From contig OX123190.2 in assembly GCA_944739405.2 (NCBI GenBank), forward strand, positions 63,445,805 to 63,509,804: a stretch of 64,000 nucleotides of DNA. Direction: 5' to 3'. This stretch comes from Euclidia mi. Its lineage: Eukaryota; Arthropoda; Insecta; Lepidoptera; Erebidae. Each line of letters begins with the position of its first letter. Position 1 is the first letter of the stretch. Below the pieces are notes generated by a model that did no database searches, was not told the origin of the DNA, and saw nothing but the letters and a program-made list of their open reading frames with translations. The translations under genes and the position numbers were made by a program. Positions 1 through 9,406 of this stretch are shown here, one piece after another.

Positions 1-565
1 ACCTCCTGAACATGTGAGAACTCACTGTTTAAGTGTTCAGGGTCACAGAGGTCATACGCCCTGTTCACTAGGGACGTCACAACGGATGCCAAGTGTCGCG
101 GGTGATGATGCGAAAGCGCGTTGAGAATCTCAACGCGCTTTCGCATCATCACCCGCGCATCAACATCTCAACTTGAGATACCTGTCAGTGTGTGTCAGTT
201 TTCTGTATACTGTGTGTCCCAGGCTACCATTGTCTTTAACTGTCACTTTTACGTCAAGAAAGGACAACGATCTATCCACCTCCATTTCAAATGTAAATCT
301 GATGTTCGGATGTATGGAGTTTAATCTATGTGCGAATTGTTCTACGTCTTTCCTATTGCCCTTCATTATACAGAATACATCATAGACGTACCTTTTCCAT
401 AGCTTCACATTGGATGCCTGCATGTCTATGGATTCTTCGAAGTACTCCATCCAGATATTGGCCATTACCGGTGCTACTGGGCCATAGCCACCCCGTCAAT
501 CTGGAGATAATGTTGTCCTCTGTATAAGAAGTAGTTTCCATCTAAGCAATTCTTTAGCAGAACAG
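1..565 (-). pseudogene. Penelope-like retroelement reverse transcriptase fragment
   Basis: On the - strand, from 565 downward: GNYFLYRGQHYLQIDGVAMG, a one-base shift, then GPVAPVMANIWMEYFEE, LWKRYVYDVFCIMKGN, FAHRLNSIHPNIRFTFEMEV, SLSFLDVKVTVKDNGSLGHT and VYRKLTHTDRYL. These are Penelope-like RT blocks; the catalytic YVDD is YVYD here, so the first Asp is lost. After DRYL an inverted insertion (126-157) interrupts the frame, which resumes as LNALSHHHPRHLASVV and SLVNRAYDLCDPEHLNSEFS down to base 1. Dead copy. Confidence 0.82.
97..157. repeat. Perfect 29-bp hairpin with 3-nt loop
   Basis: cgcgggtgatgatgcgaaag cgcgttgag (97-125), loop aat, and exact inverse (129-157). The 97-125 arm is the genuine Penelope coding sequence (LNALSHHHPR on the - strand); the other arm is its inverted duplicate. 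Confidence 0.92.
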
Positions 566-1102
566 TGTATGCTTTAGATATACCGTTTTCCTCTAGCTCA
601 CCAGTCCCGCCGCGACCACGGCTGAAGCAAGTCAGCCGAAACGTTGGCAAAAAACCGAGGTGTTTATGCCTTAAATATAAGATTTATCGCGAGTAAGATC
701 CGCTATATAACCTTGTATAATAGAACAGCGTTTCCCAAACTTAGTTAAGTGCATCGTGAGCAACCAAGACCTTTTACCCGCCAAATAGACATCCAAGCGC
801 TGGAAAAGGCTATAATTGTCCTCCTCCTTCGCAAAAGCAGTTCTTTTTAGACAGACGTCTTACCGCCGGATTCAATATCCGATCTATCCATTGCTTGGAG
901 AGTGTTTAGGTAGATGGATAAAACCTTCCGTCAAGCCTCCCCCAAAACAAATGCCTGCATCCGTCGCTTGGTTTGTCTCTGAATCCCAGGTTCTGAGTTT
1001 TAAAATGCATCTCTTCTTAAAACCCAAAGCTGCTTATAAAAGTAAGAATGATTGATATACGCTTACTGAAATTAAAAATAAATTATTTCATTTTGTCAAC
1101 AG
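566..1102. other. Unassigned sequence upstream of the first visible HPPD exon
   Basis: It contains 'agccgaaacgttggcaaaaa', a phrase often found near Penelope-like copies. No HPPD exon was found here; the 79-codon ORF at 816-1055 shows no HPPD similarity. Confidence 0.4.
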
Positions 1103-1203
1103 TACGGCGACAGCACTCATACGCTTATAGACCGGTCTAACTATCGAGGACCTTTCTTACCCGGGTATCAGTTACTGGATCAAGACCCTATCAATAAGCT
1201 TCT
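1103..1203 (+). CDS. HPD: HPPD exon a (first in window)
   Basis: Acceptor tcaacag precedes TAC; the exon reads YGDSTHTLIDRSNYRGPF and continues LPGYQ, the family's mid-protein motif, and ends in phase 2 at donor gtgagt (CT|gtgagt). Its upstream partner exon is not in the window. Confidence 0.9.
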
Positions 1204-4200
1204 GTGAGTAATTAATGAATTTATAAATTATATTTTTAATTCATCAAAATCTGTGTGGCAGTTTTTGCGTAAAAGATCCCCTATGGAAATCAAATGCCCC
1301 ACCACGTCATCATATAGAATTCACGCTAGAATTATAAAAACATAATTATTAGACTTAGATAGCAGAGGCGGTTCGTGAAAGATTATATTGGGTGTTCACT
1401 AAAAAAGAAGATGAAACTGCTTACAATTTATTTTGTGAATACTTTTACAATTAATAGTAAGATGTGCTAAATCATCGATAGGTACCTACCCGAACCGTCC
1501 ACGCAGTATCAACTCCGGCGCCACTAAACAAAATACACGGAAAACAAAACCACTTCTTACTTCCTTCGCATTTTCGCAACCACATAACCAAAGCGTTTTA
1601 TCATATTGGTCGTTTTTTTAAGTTTTTTCACAGTTTTTTTATAAAGTTTACGCTGTTATATTCCATATTAGTTACACAATTTACCTAACTGTCTTTCTTA
1701 AACATATATACACGATCACACATACAATTAACAATATTTAAAACACCAATCTGACCAATCCTTTTCTAATTACCAACGTTTGCAGAGAAATGTTTTGCTT
1801 TTGTTAACATTCAAATGATACCGGCAAAACACTATTAAAAAAAAACGGCGCACACGTTTTAATTTTTCTTCGTGACAAATGGTCATATCATTTAGTCGGG
1901 TAATATATTCGCGCATGCGCACCTCGTCAAGCTAGCCAGGAGCGCCGCTCCGTATTTGCCTTATTTCTCATACAAATCTTTTGTCTCACGCGCCCAGCGC
2001 ATAGAACGCTCTCTCTTTCGCACTCATTACGTTCCAGTATTAAGCGTTGTACTAAGCTTTCGTCAACTAAGAGCGCTGTTATGAGCGCTCCACTCAACAA
2101 AAATACCTATGTATGTTTCAAGAGTGTTGACAAATCACAAAATTATGATAAACAGTTTAGTAGTTAAATACTTATTTGTAGATATGCATTATAGAAAAGA
2201 GAATAGGTGTGTATTAAAATATTGAGCATGTTTATAGAATAAGTTTATATGAGTTGTATAATTTTATAATTTTGGGAGTTCACTGCTCCAGCGCTCCTTT
2301 GAACGAGCCGCCACTGTTAGATAGATATGTATTTTCAGGGTAAGAACAATATTCATTTGCGAAAATGTGGTCTACACTGTCTACAGCATAGAAAAATAAA
2401 TATTACTATATCTATGGTCTACAGATATGTTTTTATAGAGTTTAGTACAGCATTGTCGTCAAATTCTATACCTATAGCATGGGAATACTTTACGTACACA
2501 CAGTTTAACATTTTCTTTTTTTACACACTTTTACTAAGCATTTTCTTTTTATTATTTTACATCATAAATACTTATCTAAAATCCCTAGGCTTTTAGATAT
2601 ATTTATACAGACAGCGCAGCGTTAGTCGAGATAATAAGTCTCAATAGGTACAACATTTAAATTACATTAGAAAACACTTGTTTTTTATTAAGTAAAATAA
2701 TAAAATAATATTTTCAGACCAAAAATTGAAATAAATTTCATCGACCACGTTGTGGGCAATCAACCTGACGGAGAAATGGAACCGGTTGCTGCTTGGTACG
2801 AGCGGTGCTTGCAATTCCACAGGTAAGATTGTACTACAATAAACAATAAATTATGACAAAAAATTACATTAAATTGATATAAAATACCAATTTATTTGAT
2901 GCGCGAGTAGAAAATAAGACAATTTATCGCAAAAAGAATCTCTCCGGCGGGGAATCGAACCCCGGTCTCCCGCGTGACAGGCGGGGATACTGACCACTAT
3001 ACTACCGAAGACTTGCTAATAGTAGACGAAATAGTGGTTTGCAATTTAAAACAAAATATGAATAATCTGCGTCACGATAATATGATCGTTTTTATCGAAC
3101 TATCTACTGCATGTATGCCATGAAAGACACGAGTATTTTTGGTGACGATCCTATGAAAATAATTGTTAACTTTGACTACTACTAAGTTGGACATACCTAC
3201 TTACATACCTCATGCATAAAAAAAGCAAAAAGAAAAGAAAAGAAATATTTTAATCGTATCTCCAAACTCTTAAAACTAAACACGTATTATGTCTATTTGC
3301 TATATATCATAACAATTCGTTGGTGTAAACAATAACAAACGGATTGGAGTAGGTACCTACAAATGGACAATGGCGCCTTTATTGAAATCTAAATATTCAA
3401 ATAGATTATTAATTTCTTCAATTTAGTTATAATTTTAAATACTTACATAATATGCAAGATCAATTAAGAACTTTTGAATTAGTGATTAAGTAATTAATTT
3501 CAGGTGCCTATTTTTACTTAGCTTAAGTACTTACCAACTTATTCACACATAATATAATTAATATGAACGTACATTCGAAAATGATGACAGCAAACTATTG
3601 TTGTCTTAGATTCTGGTCAGTAGACGACAAGCAAGTATGCACAGAGTATTCAGCCCTTCGGTCCATCGTGATGGCCAACTGGGAGGAGACGGTGAAGATG
3701 CCCATCAACGAGCCAGCGGTGGGCAAACGCAAGAGTCAAATCCAAGAGTACGTGGAGTACCACGGCGGTGCTGGGGTACAGCATATCGCCCTAAACACTG
3801 AGGATATTATTACTGCTGTGAGTGCCTACCTTTAAATATAAACAAGTCTTATGCAAACAACTGTTTAGGAAAAAAGCTATGGGCTGAAGCTACCCTGATT
3901 GAAAGGTATTGCTGATTGCTACTGCCTACACTCCTTCTTCAATCTTGAGTCAGGTCTACATACTTGGTAATTTAATAAAGCCAAGGAGTTTGTTTGTTTG
4001 GTTGAGCGCGCTAATCTCATAAACGAATGGTCGGATTTGGATATTATTTTTTGTGTTGGATAGTCCATTTATCGAAGGAGGCTATAAGGCTATATAACAC
4101 CATGCTATGAGCCACGCAGTCCTAAATAACATTTTTTTTAAACTTTTTGCTCATATTTTACCAGGCGTTTACCATCAATGAAATTATTGAACAATTTCTA

Positions 4201-6226
4201 TGTAAGGAATTGTTCAAAGTTCTTAAGATATATTTGATTATAGCAGAATAGATTGTTTTACTTACCTACAAATTAAAACAGCGACCTTCAAATAACCCGG
4301 TAACAACGACGAGCCGGTTTCTGTTTCTATACGAATAGATTAATGACAGGTTTAACAACATTAATACCACGATATTTTTGAGCTAAAATCCGTAAAAAAT
4401 AACCAAATTCTGTAGGTACAATGGTGCGCTATCACTTCCAAATTTACAGTAGGTGGATGTAGGAACCAAATGTAATGAATCATTACCAGCCAGCAGTACA
4501 GTAGATACTTAAGGCCGGCGCGCACTGACGTCGCGGCACGGCACGGCATGGCACGGCATGTATCGGCAGCCCGAAGTACGCTTCGGCATGCCGCGACGCG
4601 TCGTGGCATGCCGCGACGTGCCGCGGCATGCCGCGTCATACCGAGGCGTCCAATTGATTGGAATTTAGTATCAATAGCACTTCTTGCTGAAGATGAAGAA
4701 CGACAAATACAAACTGATATGTCGATGAGAAAACAATTCTGGATACATTATTTATGAGAACAAGATTTACTAACGATAAATTCAGGAACTTATTTACCCA
4801 CTGATTACGTCGTGGCACACTGTGGGACGCCGTGGCATGCCGCGGCGCCCCGAAGTATTATAGTATTAGTATTATAGTAAGATTGTATCGAAACAAAGTA
4901 ATATGAATTCTAAACTCATTGAAATAAGAATAAAAATGACTTAATCAGTAATAAAATCTTTTGCATGCCGCGACGTCAGTGAGCGCCAGCCATTACTGTA
5001 CTTATATTTTTCCCCAGATTGAGAATCTCCGTGCCCGCGGCGTAGAATTCCTCTCCATACCTTCAAAGTACTACACTCTGATTAGAGAACGTCTGCAGCA
5101 CAGCAAAGTCAAGGTGGCTGAGAGCATTGACACTTTGGAACGACTCAACATACTTATTGACTACGATGATGATGGCTACCTGCTGCAGATCTTTACCAAG
5201 AATACGCAAGATAGACCTACACTTTTCTTGGAAGTTATTCAGAGAAGGAACCATAATGTAAGTTACATAATTATATCTTTTAGTAAATTATATATATTAT
5301 ATATTATTGTCCGTGTGGTGACGGATACGAATTGTCACCAACCACATCATCCCATGGGTGTCGTAAGAGCCGACAGAGGGAGCATATTATGCAGAGAACA
5401 GCACTGTAAGAGAAGGAAAACTTGATACAAACCCTATACCAACCCGTTTGGCCAGCGTGGTATAGTAGGCCAATTCCTCCTTTCAAAGGAGAGGCCTGGT
5501 CCAGCAGTGGACTGTTAAAGGCTGATGATGAGATATATTATATAATTATGGTCACGTAGGTCAGGACACTCTGGTTCAAGGTTCTATATTCGGTTCGACA
5601 AAATAAAAGCGGCGAATGCTCGCTGTTTTGTTATAAGTGAATGCTCTGGTGTATCAGCGCCCTATAACATAACAGATCACCATACAAATGTAATCAACAT
5701 TGCCTTGCTGAGATTGTGATATTGGCTATAAGTTACCAAATAACATCTAGGGCCCAATTTTGCTAAATAAATATAGGTAGTCTCAATATCATGTCAGTGT
5801 CATACTTACGTCACAAAAAGCGTATTCTTCTAAATTAACTGATATTTGAATGAAATTGTAACGAGATCGTATGTGTCAACGACGAACTGTTTATTTTAAA
5901 TTACTACGATAATGACATTAGGTTATCAGAATACCGCTTTTAAATCCATTCAAACTATAATATCAATGTCATATAAAAATAGCAGAATTGGCCCCCTGAT
6001 CAGAGCCATAAAACCCTTTAGTCTATATAGATTAAAGTCCCCTACTATAATTACTGTCATATGGCATGGCTTATAAATTGAATACAAACAAAATGAAGGA
6101 TATAGGCGCTGTGTCATATTGGTATTTTAATTGTTTTTATTCTGGTTTCAGGGATTTGGAGCTGGAAACTTCAAAACACTTTTCGAGTCCATAGAGTTGG
6201 AGCAAGAAAAACGGGGCAATTTATAA
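1103..6226 (+). CDS. HPD: 4-hydroxyphenylpyruvate dioxygenase, 3' part (5 exons, 5' partial)
   Basis: Catalyses conversion of 4-hydroxyphenylpyruvate to homogentisate, the second step of tyrosine breakdown; a cytosolic non-haem Fe(II) enzyme. Exons 1103-1203, 2718-2822, 3610-3817, 5018-5257 and 6152-6226 join in frame (729 nt: 242 codons plus TAA at 6224-6226) with GT-AG introns throughout. All three family iron ligands are visible: His in IDHVVGN (exon 2718), His in GVQHIAL (exon 3610) and Glu in LFLEVIQR (exon 5018). The C-terminus GFGAGNFKTLFESIE ending RGNL is the family signature. The first exon begins with YGDSTHT, equivalent to the middle of the protein, so roughly the N-terminal 150 residues lie upstream of the window; I found no matching exon in 1-1102. 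An AATAAA at 6877-6882 could be the poly(A) signal, which would put the 6450-6649 MITE in the 3' UTR. The call is firm; the symbol follows the vertebrate name. Confidence 0.95.
2718..2822 (+). CDS. HPD: HPPD exon b (first iron-ligand His)
   Basis: Acceptor ttttcag; it enters in phase 2 so that CT|A makes Leu, then PKIEINFIDHVVGNQPDGEM. The His of IDHVVGN is the first metal ligand of the family. It ends AG|gtaaga. Confidence 0.93.
2940..3011 (-). tRNA. tRNA-Asp (GTC)
   Basis: Read on the - strand this is a complete cloverleaf of 72 nt. The acceptor stem TCTTCGG pairs with CCGGAGA (one T-G pair) and is followed by discriminator G. The A box contains TAGTATAGTGG, the anticodon loop CTGTCAC gives anticodon GTC, and the T arm with B box is GGTTCGATTCC. 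The sequence is close to the animal tRNA-Asp consensus as I know it. It lies antisense in the HPPD intron between exons b and c. No CCA is encoded, as expected for a nuclear tRNA gene. Confidence 0.93.
3610..3817 (+). CDS. HPD: HPPD exon c (second iron-ligand His)
   Basis: Acceptor gtcttag; AG|A restores Arg, then FWSVDDKQVCTEYSALRS, all typical of HPPD. GGAGVQHIAL near the end holds the second iron-ligand His. It ends in phase 0 at gtgagt. The open frame continues upstream to an ATG at 3563, but that stretch is intron. Confidence 0.95.
3975..4115 (+). repeat. Interspersed repeat fragment in HPPD intron
   Basis: The stretch ggttgagcgcgctaatctca, with the following clause about a pathway to 'ggctatataacaccatgcta', is the same family as 26936-27120 read in the opposite orientation (agattagcgcgttcaacc). 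The tail of that other copy is Helitron-like. No coding capacity. Confidence 0.5.
4512..4992. mobile_element. Non-autonomous DNA transposon (MITE), TTA target site duplication
   Basis: A 481-bp element with matching ends: GGCCGGCGCGCACTGACGTC on the left and, read inverted from the right, GGCTGGCGCTCACTGACGTC, each followed by GCGGCA. TTA flanks both sides (4509-4511 and 4993-4995). Both subterminal zones are packed with GC-rich palindromic variants of GCATGCCGCG, while the middle is AT-rich and non-coding. A 3-bp TTA duplication fits the PIF/Harbinger superfamily. The right end is only 25 bp from HPPD exon d. Confidence 0.75.
5018..5257 (+). CDS. HPD: HPPD exon d (iron-ligand Glu)
   Basis: Acceptor ttttccccag; the exon reads IENLRARGVEFLSIPSKYY at the start and LLQIFTKNTQDRPTLFLEVI near the end, with the metal-ligand Glu in FLEV. 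Phase 0 on both sides, donor AAT|gtaagt. A transposon ends 25 bp upstream. Confidence 0.95.
5311..5531 (+). repeat. SINE-like repeat, GATGAT-tailed family, copy 1
   Basis: Starts ccgtgtggtgacggat and ends gttaaaggctgatgatgag. It is nearly identical over its whole length to 58408-58641. A truncated head of the same family lies inverted at 39160-39312. It is short and non-coding, with the simple GATGAT tail typical of a retroposed element. It lies in the last HPPD intron. Confidence 0.7.
5752..5998. mobile_element. MITE with GGGCC-type inverted ends, copy 1
   Basis: The left end GGGCCCAATTTTGCTA pairs with the right end TAGCAGAATTGGCCCC. The interior is AT-rich and non-coding. A second copy without the left end lies at 59187-59411 and is nearly identical across the shared part. 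I could not define a clean target site duplication. Confidence 0.7.
6152..6226 (+). CDS. HPD: HPPD terminal coding exon
   Basis: Acceptor tggtttcag; reads GFGAGNFKTLFESIELEQEK then RGNL and TAA. The protein stops directly after RGNL, earlier than the vertebrate enzyme, which carries a short extra tail. Confidence 0.95.
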   Translation, partial: GFGAGNFKTLFESIELEQEKRGNL

Positions 6227-6449
6227 ACGAATCCTGACATTTAAACTTAGGTATTAGATGTAATAAGTATATTGTTTTTGTTATTGTGTACCTACCTACT
6301 TTATTCTATTTTTGTTCGATTTTATTAGATGCAATTTTATTGTTGAATACACGGATGCAGAATTATACGAATTTAATTACTAAAATATTTTTTTTCTTTA
6401 ACTTATATTTACGTAGTTTTCCATATAGGTCTTACTGTACTGGAACTTA

Positions 6450-6649
6450 GGGCTCAATCAGACAGAGAGCGGTCACGCGGTCAAGCGTTCAAGCGGTCAG
6501 TTTTGCGTTCTTTGTGTTATATTACGTTACATAGACCGCGTGACCGCTCTCTGTCTGATAGGACCTATGTAACGTAATATAAAACAAAGAACGCAAAACA
6601 GACCGCTTCAGCGCTTGACCGCGTGACCGCTCTCTGTCTGAATGAGCCC
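6450..6649. mobile_element. Palindromic MITE, TTA target site duplication
   Basis: A 200-bp near-palindrome. The left arm GGGCTCAATCAGACAGAGAG mirrors the right arm CTCTCTGTCTGAATGAGCCC, and pairing continues through GCGGTCACGCGGTCAAGCG and the GCGTTC and ACGTTA stretches. TTA flanks both sides (6447-6449 and 6650-6652), as in PIF/Harbinger insertions. An extra partial copy of the arm (gaccgcgtgaccgctctctg) sits near the centre, so the structure is nested. It lies about 220 bp past the HPPD stop. Confidence 0.8.
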
Positions 6650-6652
6650 TTA

Positions 6653-8800
6653 CAAGTGTATCAACGTAAATTCTTGATAAATAACATATTAGTTCATATT
6701 TGCCATCTACATGTAGTTTATTTTGTAGGAATATAATTCATACAGTATAGATCCATTTCTGTAAAAATATTGTGTAGGTAGGTAATTAATGCAGTAGAGT
6801 ATCTTAAAGATCTTATGATAGGTATAGTCCGTATAATTGAATATTACTATGTAAGCAAAACTACTTATGTAGGTAAAATAAAACTCATATAAAAAGAGTA
6901 TCATTTTATTGAAATACCGTTTGATTAACATTATACACCTCGTAATAACATCAAATAGATTTCGATACGAGTACCTGCGTATTTACAAAATATCTGTGAA
7001 AAATGCACATAAATTGAAAAAATTGTCACGAAACAACGCGACTAAATAAATATTCATATTCACAAATTTGTAGACAGCACCAAAATATTAAAGCCGGCGA
7101 GACGATTTGTTACACGAGAATGAAAATGATACTAAGATGAAAATGGTACTAGAAAATGTGAAAATGATACTAGAAAATGAATTTGAAATTTAAAAAATGT
7201 ACATAGTTCGTAATCACTACATAAATGAAACCTATTAGCAAAACACCAGCATAGTTTTTTGTATTTAATTTATAAATGGATATTTTATATTTTTATATTA
7301 CTGTCACCTAAATAAATTAATATTACGATCGCATTGTGGTAAAATACTTTCTTGTAGATTCTTAAACTGGGCGTAGATCTAAATATCAGGTGTGCGTTTC
7401 ATACTAGTATTTCAATATTAAAATGATACTTGATCCAAAATAAATCGAGACTAAATTACGACTTGTGATGTATGCGATTTTACTATGAAACAATGACACA
7501 CACATAGTAAGGAACAATATAAAGACCATTTTCGTGTATCAAATCGTATGTAAAACCGGTCTAAATCACAAAACCCGACGGACATAACAAACATTAATAA
7601 AGTATGCAAAAATAAAACATAATTGCACAGATATAGCGCCGATATGGCTCTTCGCACTTGCGCCGAAGTTGGCCGAAGACAAGATATATGACACATCGGG
7701 TTTCTGCGCTTGAGCTTACAAACTCAAGGGCTGAATCGGAAGTGTAAAGACGTCATAATAATTTGTCTAAAATCAAATTACGTCACAGACGACATGTCGA
7801 GACTGTCAAAACCGTATTTACAGTATCACTTATTCGTTCCTTTTCTATTTACAGAACGAACGTTTCTGTAAATAGGGTTCAATACGTGTTCAATTGACTG
7901 ATTATGATGATGCTGTAATTAATATTATTAGAATATTGCGGACTATACGAAATATTAGTACATCAATTTTCCATGGCCATAAATTACTATGTATACGAAT
8001 TCATATCATTTTAGGGACGTTGTGCATTTTGCGATTAAAATTAAGAAGATTAATCGCAATATAGGTGTTGTCCCTAACTTGTCACACAATCAGTCAATAG
8101 AAAAACAAAAAAACGTCAATTCAAACCACCTGTTTCAACAATTTTATTCAGATCTCTAAAACGAATATTTGGTATTAATTTATTAATTTGTTTTTATAAT
8201 GAAACAGCTTTTATCACTAGTCGTAGCGAGGTAATCGCTGGATATAATAGCAATTTAGTAGTACGACAACATTGGATAAGTGACGATATCCCTGAAATAC
8301 TTCGGAATTTAACCTAATGTAACCCTAATCGTGTCTACAGTCTCGTGATATCTTGGCACCCAGTGCTTGTGTACTTGTATGAACTTACACTAGCGACGTA
8401 TACAGACAGACAGACAGGCTTGTGTAGTTTTTTTATTACGACCATAAATCACAGCTAGTGCGACAGGAAAAACAGCATCGTAACTCCAAAATAATTTTAG
8501 TGAGCAAACTAAATAAACGCATTGCTCAAAACGTTCAGTACAATCTTTATTGTGCATGTTTTTTAAGCTATAATGTTATTCGATTCATTTGTAAAATAAA
8601 TTTATATGATGTACTAATTTCAAGTTACCTACACAATTGAAAAAAAGATTATTATCAAAGATAACAAAGAAATATATTTTCTAAACTATGTATTTACCTG
8701 GTTGTCATTTTAATGAATAAAAATAAGTAAAATATTTAAGAAATATCTTAGTAAATGCAAAGTAAAATAATGCAAAAAATATGCAAATGTAGGTAAACAT
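6653..8800. other. Intergenic stretch between HPPD and Sec62 3' ends
   Basis: AT-rich, with only short chance ORFs. A run of related 'aaaatgatactaga' units occurs at about 7118-7185 and again at 8975-9035. No gene, RNA or transposon end was recognised. Confidence 0.5.
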
Positions 8801-9270
8801 TTAAGTTTATTACTCGACTAATAAGCAGCAATAATTTGGTGTATTTACATGAATATTTATATAACGGGGCTTTGAGCAAATATATAAAATCCAATAAAAT
8901 CTTCATGAAAAATAAACAAGTATTCAATTTGCTTGCGATGGCCACCCCCTTAGATAAATATTAATTAGACAAATATGAAAGTAGTACTAGACAAAATGAA
9001 AATGATACTAGACAAAATGAAAATGATTCTAGACAATGGAAAAGAAAATCATTGGAAATCTTCAAATATCGTAGCGTACGTATATTCCGTCCATTGTAAA
9101 TCTAACATACAACACTGTCTAAATTCTGCTGTATTACTCTCTCTATGTACCACAGCAAATCTAATGTTTAACTCTGTCCAATTTCCCTTGTCTTACTGTC
9201 TATATACTGTCATACAAGATGCATGGTTCATACAAGTACGGGCACTGTGACACACTGCCATACACTCCGT

Positions 9271-9406
9271 CTACGCGTCGTCTTTGTCTGGTTCGACGTC
9301 AGCAGGCTCCACGATCTCAAAGTCTCGGTCTGTCGACGACCGCTGACTGTTCTCAGACTCAGATTCTGACTGTTTGTCTGCTGGTGTTGATGGCTCCTGT
9401 TCAGAC
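9271..9406 (-). CDS. Sec62: Sec62 exon 8 (terminal)
   Basis: Acceptor aattccag; AA|G gives Lys, then SEQEPSTPADKQSESESENS, a Ser/Glu-rich segment, and RDFEIVEPADV before TAG (9271-9273). The DFE-hydrophobic motif near the tail matches the animal Sec62 C-terminus. A TTTATT at 8806-8811 (AATAAA on the - strand) could be the poly(A) signal, about 460 bp past the stop. Confidence 0.9.

Noticed and set aside
816..1055. 79-codon ORF upstream of the HPPD exons as a missing HPPD exon
   Set aside because: The translation shares no motif with the HPPD N-terminal half and lacks a matching splice phase.
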